A stretch of 64,000 bases of DNA from Davidsoniella eucalypti (lineage: Eukaryota; Ascomycota; Sordariomycetes; Microascales; Ceratocystidaceae): contig RMBW01000006.1 of NCBI GenBank assembly GCA_004009845.1, forward strand, positions 310,001-374,000. Reading direction: 5' to 3'. The notes beneath the pieces were generated by a model. It was not told the origin of the DNA. It worked only from the letters and a program-made list of their open reading frames with translations, and ran no database searches. A program made the position numbers and the translations under genes. Shown one piece after another: positions 63,419 to 64,000 of this stretch (the stretch's first letter is position 1; each line of letters opens with the position of its first letter).

Positions 63419-64000
63419 CGTCCGGATGGATTTCCCGACAGACCTAAGATATATGGCGCTTTTTGGTGATATTTCGGAGATGGCCAGTGTTTATTCATTC
63501 AAATATTGGAGGAAACCCTGGCAAATGCGGTCGGAGAAGGAGATTCACAAAAATAGAGCCTGGCTCTTCTCTTTATTCTCGTGTCTGGGTTAGGATGCAG
63601 TAATAGCCACTACTAGTCATATTGAGTAGTTGCTACGTCTGTCAGTCCACCAACTGCCTCTTCGGAATGCCTCTTCGGAGAAGGCAACTACCTGTGTCGC
63701 TAATGATGTAATATGTGACGTTGTTTCCGTTTGTGTTGCTGCTAGATGTAGATCAGATAACGATATATATGGTAGAATGCACATAAATCACAAAAAGAGA
63801 AGATAGTAGCGTGAAAGAAAGGGTACGTTTCCTAATGGAGGGGAGGTCGTGAGAGAATCTAAGAGGACGAAGAAACAAAAGACAAGAGTTGGAATGCCAA
63901 GTGTAGGTTAAGCTGGATTGCAAAGAGAAGATCGGACCTTCTTAGTCCAGGATCCCGTGGTGTTCTTCACGCCTACTGCTACTACTTTGAGCAGGGAAAC
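63419..64000. other. Promoter region of the ABC transporter gene and window end
   Basis: The 580 bases upstream of the ABC transporter start. No gene is recognised; the small open frame at 63285-63593 (plus) is antisense to the transporter's first exon. GTAATAGCCACT at 63600-63611 resembles the insertion target near 4890 but is probably chance. Confidence 0.4.

Overview
The window is nuclear DNA of a filamentous ascomycete (Pezizomycotina). Short GT-AG introns, some with CTAAC-type branch sites, interrupt most genes. Promoters carry long pyrimidine-rich leaders. The predicted proteins (Gfa1, eRF3 with a Q/N/G-rich head, Hse1, Yrb30-type RanGTP-binding protein, Rad4, Atg13, an ABCA-type transporter) are of the filamentous-fungal kind. 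I cannot name the genus from sequence alone. Gene density is low: fourteen confident protein genes in 64 kb, with several gene-free stretches of 4-6 kb that are AT-rich and full of short simple repeats.

Layout. 1-1.1 kb: unassigned edge sequence. 1.1-1.9 kb (-): a SLATT-domain membrane protein, the fungal branch of a two-helix effector family. 3.1-3.8 kb (+): splicing factor SF3a subunit 2. 4-9.1 kb: an accessory island with a retroposed insertion that has a poly(A) tail and target-site duplication, a FunK1-type fungal protein kinase, a broken LINE RNase H fragment, and a broken member of a fungal protein family of unknown function. 9.1-13.6 kb: gene-free. 14.0-16.5 kb (+): GFA1. 17.2-18.1 kb (-): proteasome beta7/Pre4. 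20.0-21.0 kb (+): mitochondrial HMG-box protein. 21.7-24.8 kb (-): Rad4/XPC. 24.8-29.9 kb: gene-free, including the long leader region of ATG13. 29.9-33.3 kb (+): ATG13. 35.1-38.5 kb (+): SNF2-family ATPase. 39.0-41.8 kb (-): HSE1. 43.0-44.9 kb (-): RanGTP-binding protein, divergent from eRF3/SUP35 (45.7-48.0 kb, +). 48-54.2 kb: gene-free. 54.3-56.4 kb (+): PEP carboxykinase. 56.9-57.9 kb (-): membrane-attached methyltransferase-like protein. 58.4-63.4 kb (-): ABCA-type ABC transporter.

Most of the genes are conserved housekeeping genes (splicing, cell-wall amino sugar synthesis, proteasome, mitochondrial nucleoid, DNA repair, autophagy, ESCRT sorting, nuclear transport, translation termination, gluconeogenesis), and nothing in their order suggests a pathway cluster. 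The accessory signal is concentrated in the first 9 kb. There the SLATT protein and the FunK1 kinase are lineage-restricted fungal families of poorly known function. The kinase sits among transposon debris. I see no CRISPR array, rRNA, or convincing tRNA, and no biosynthetic gene cluster.
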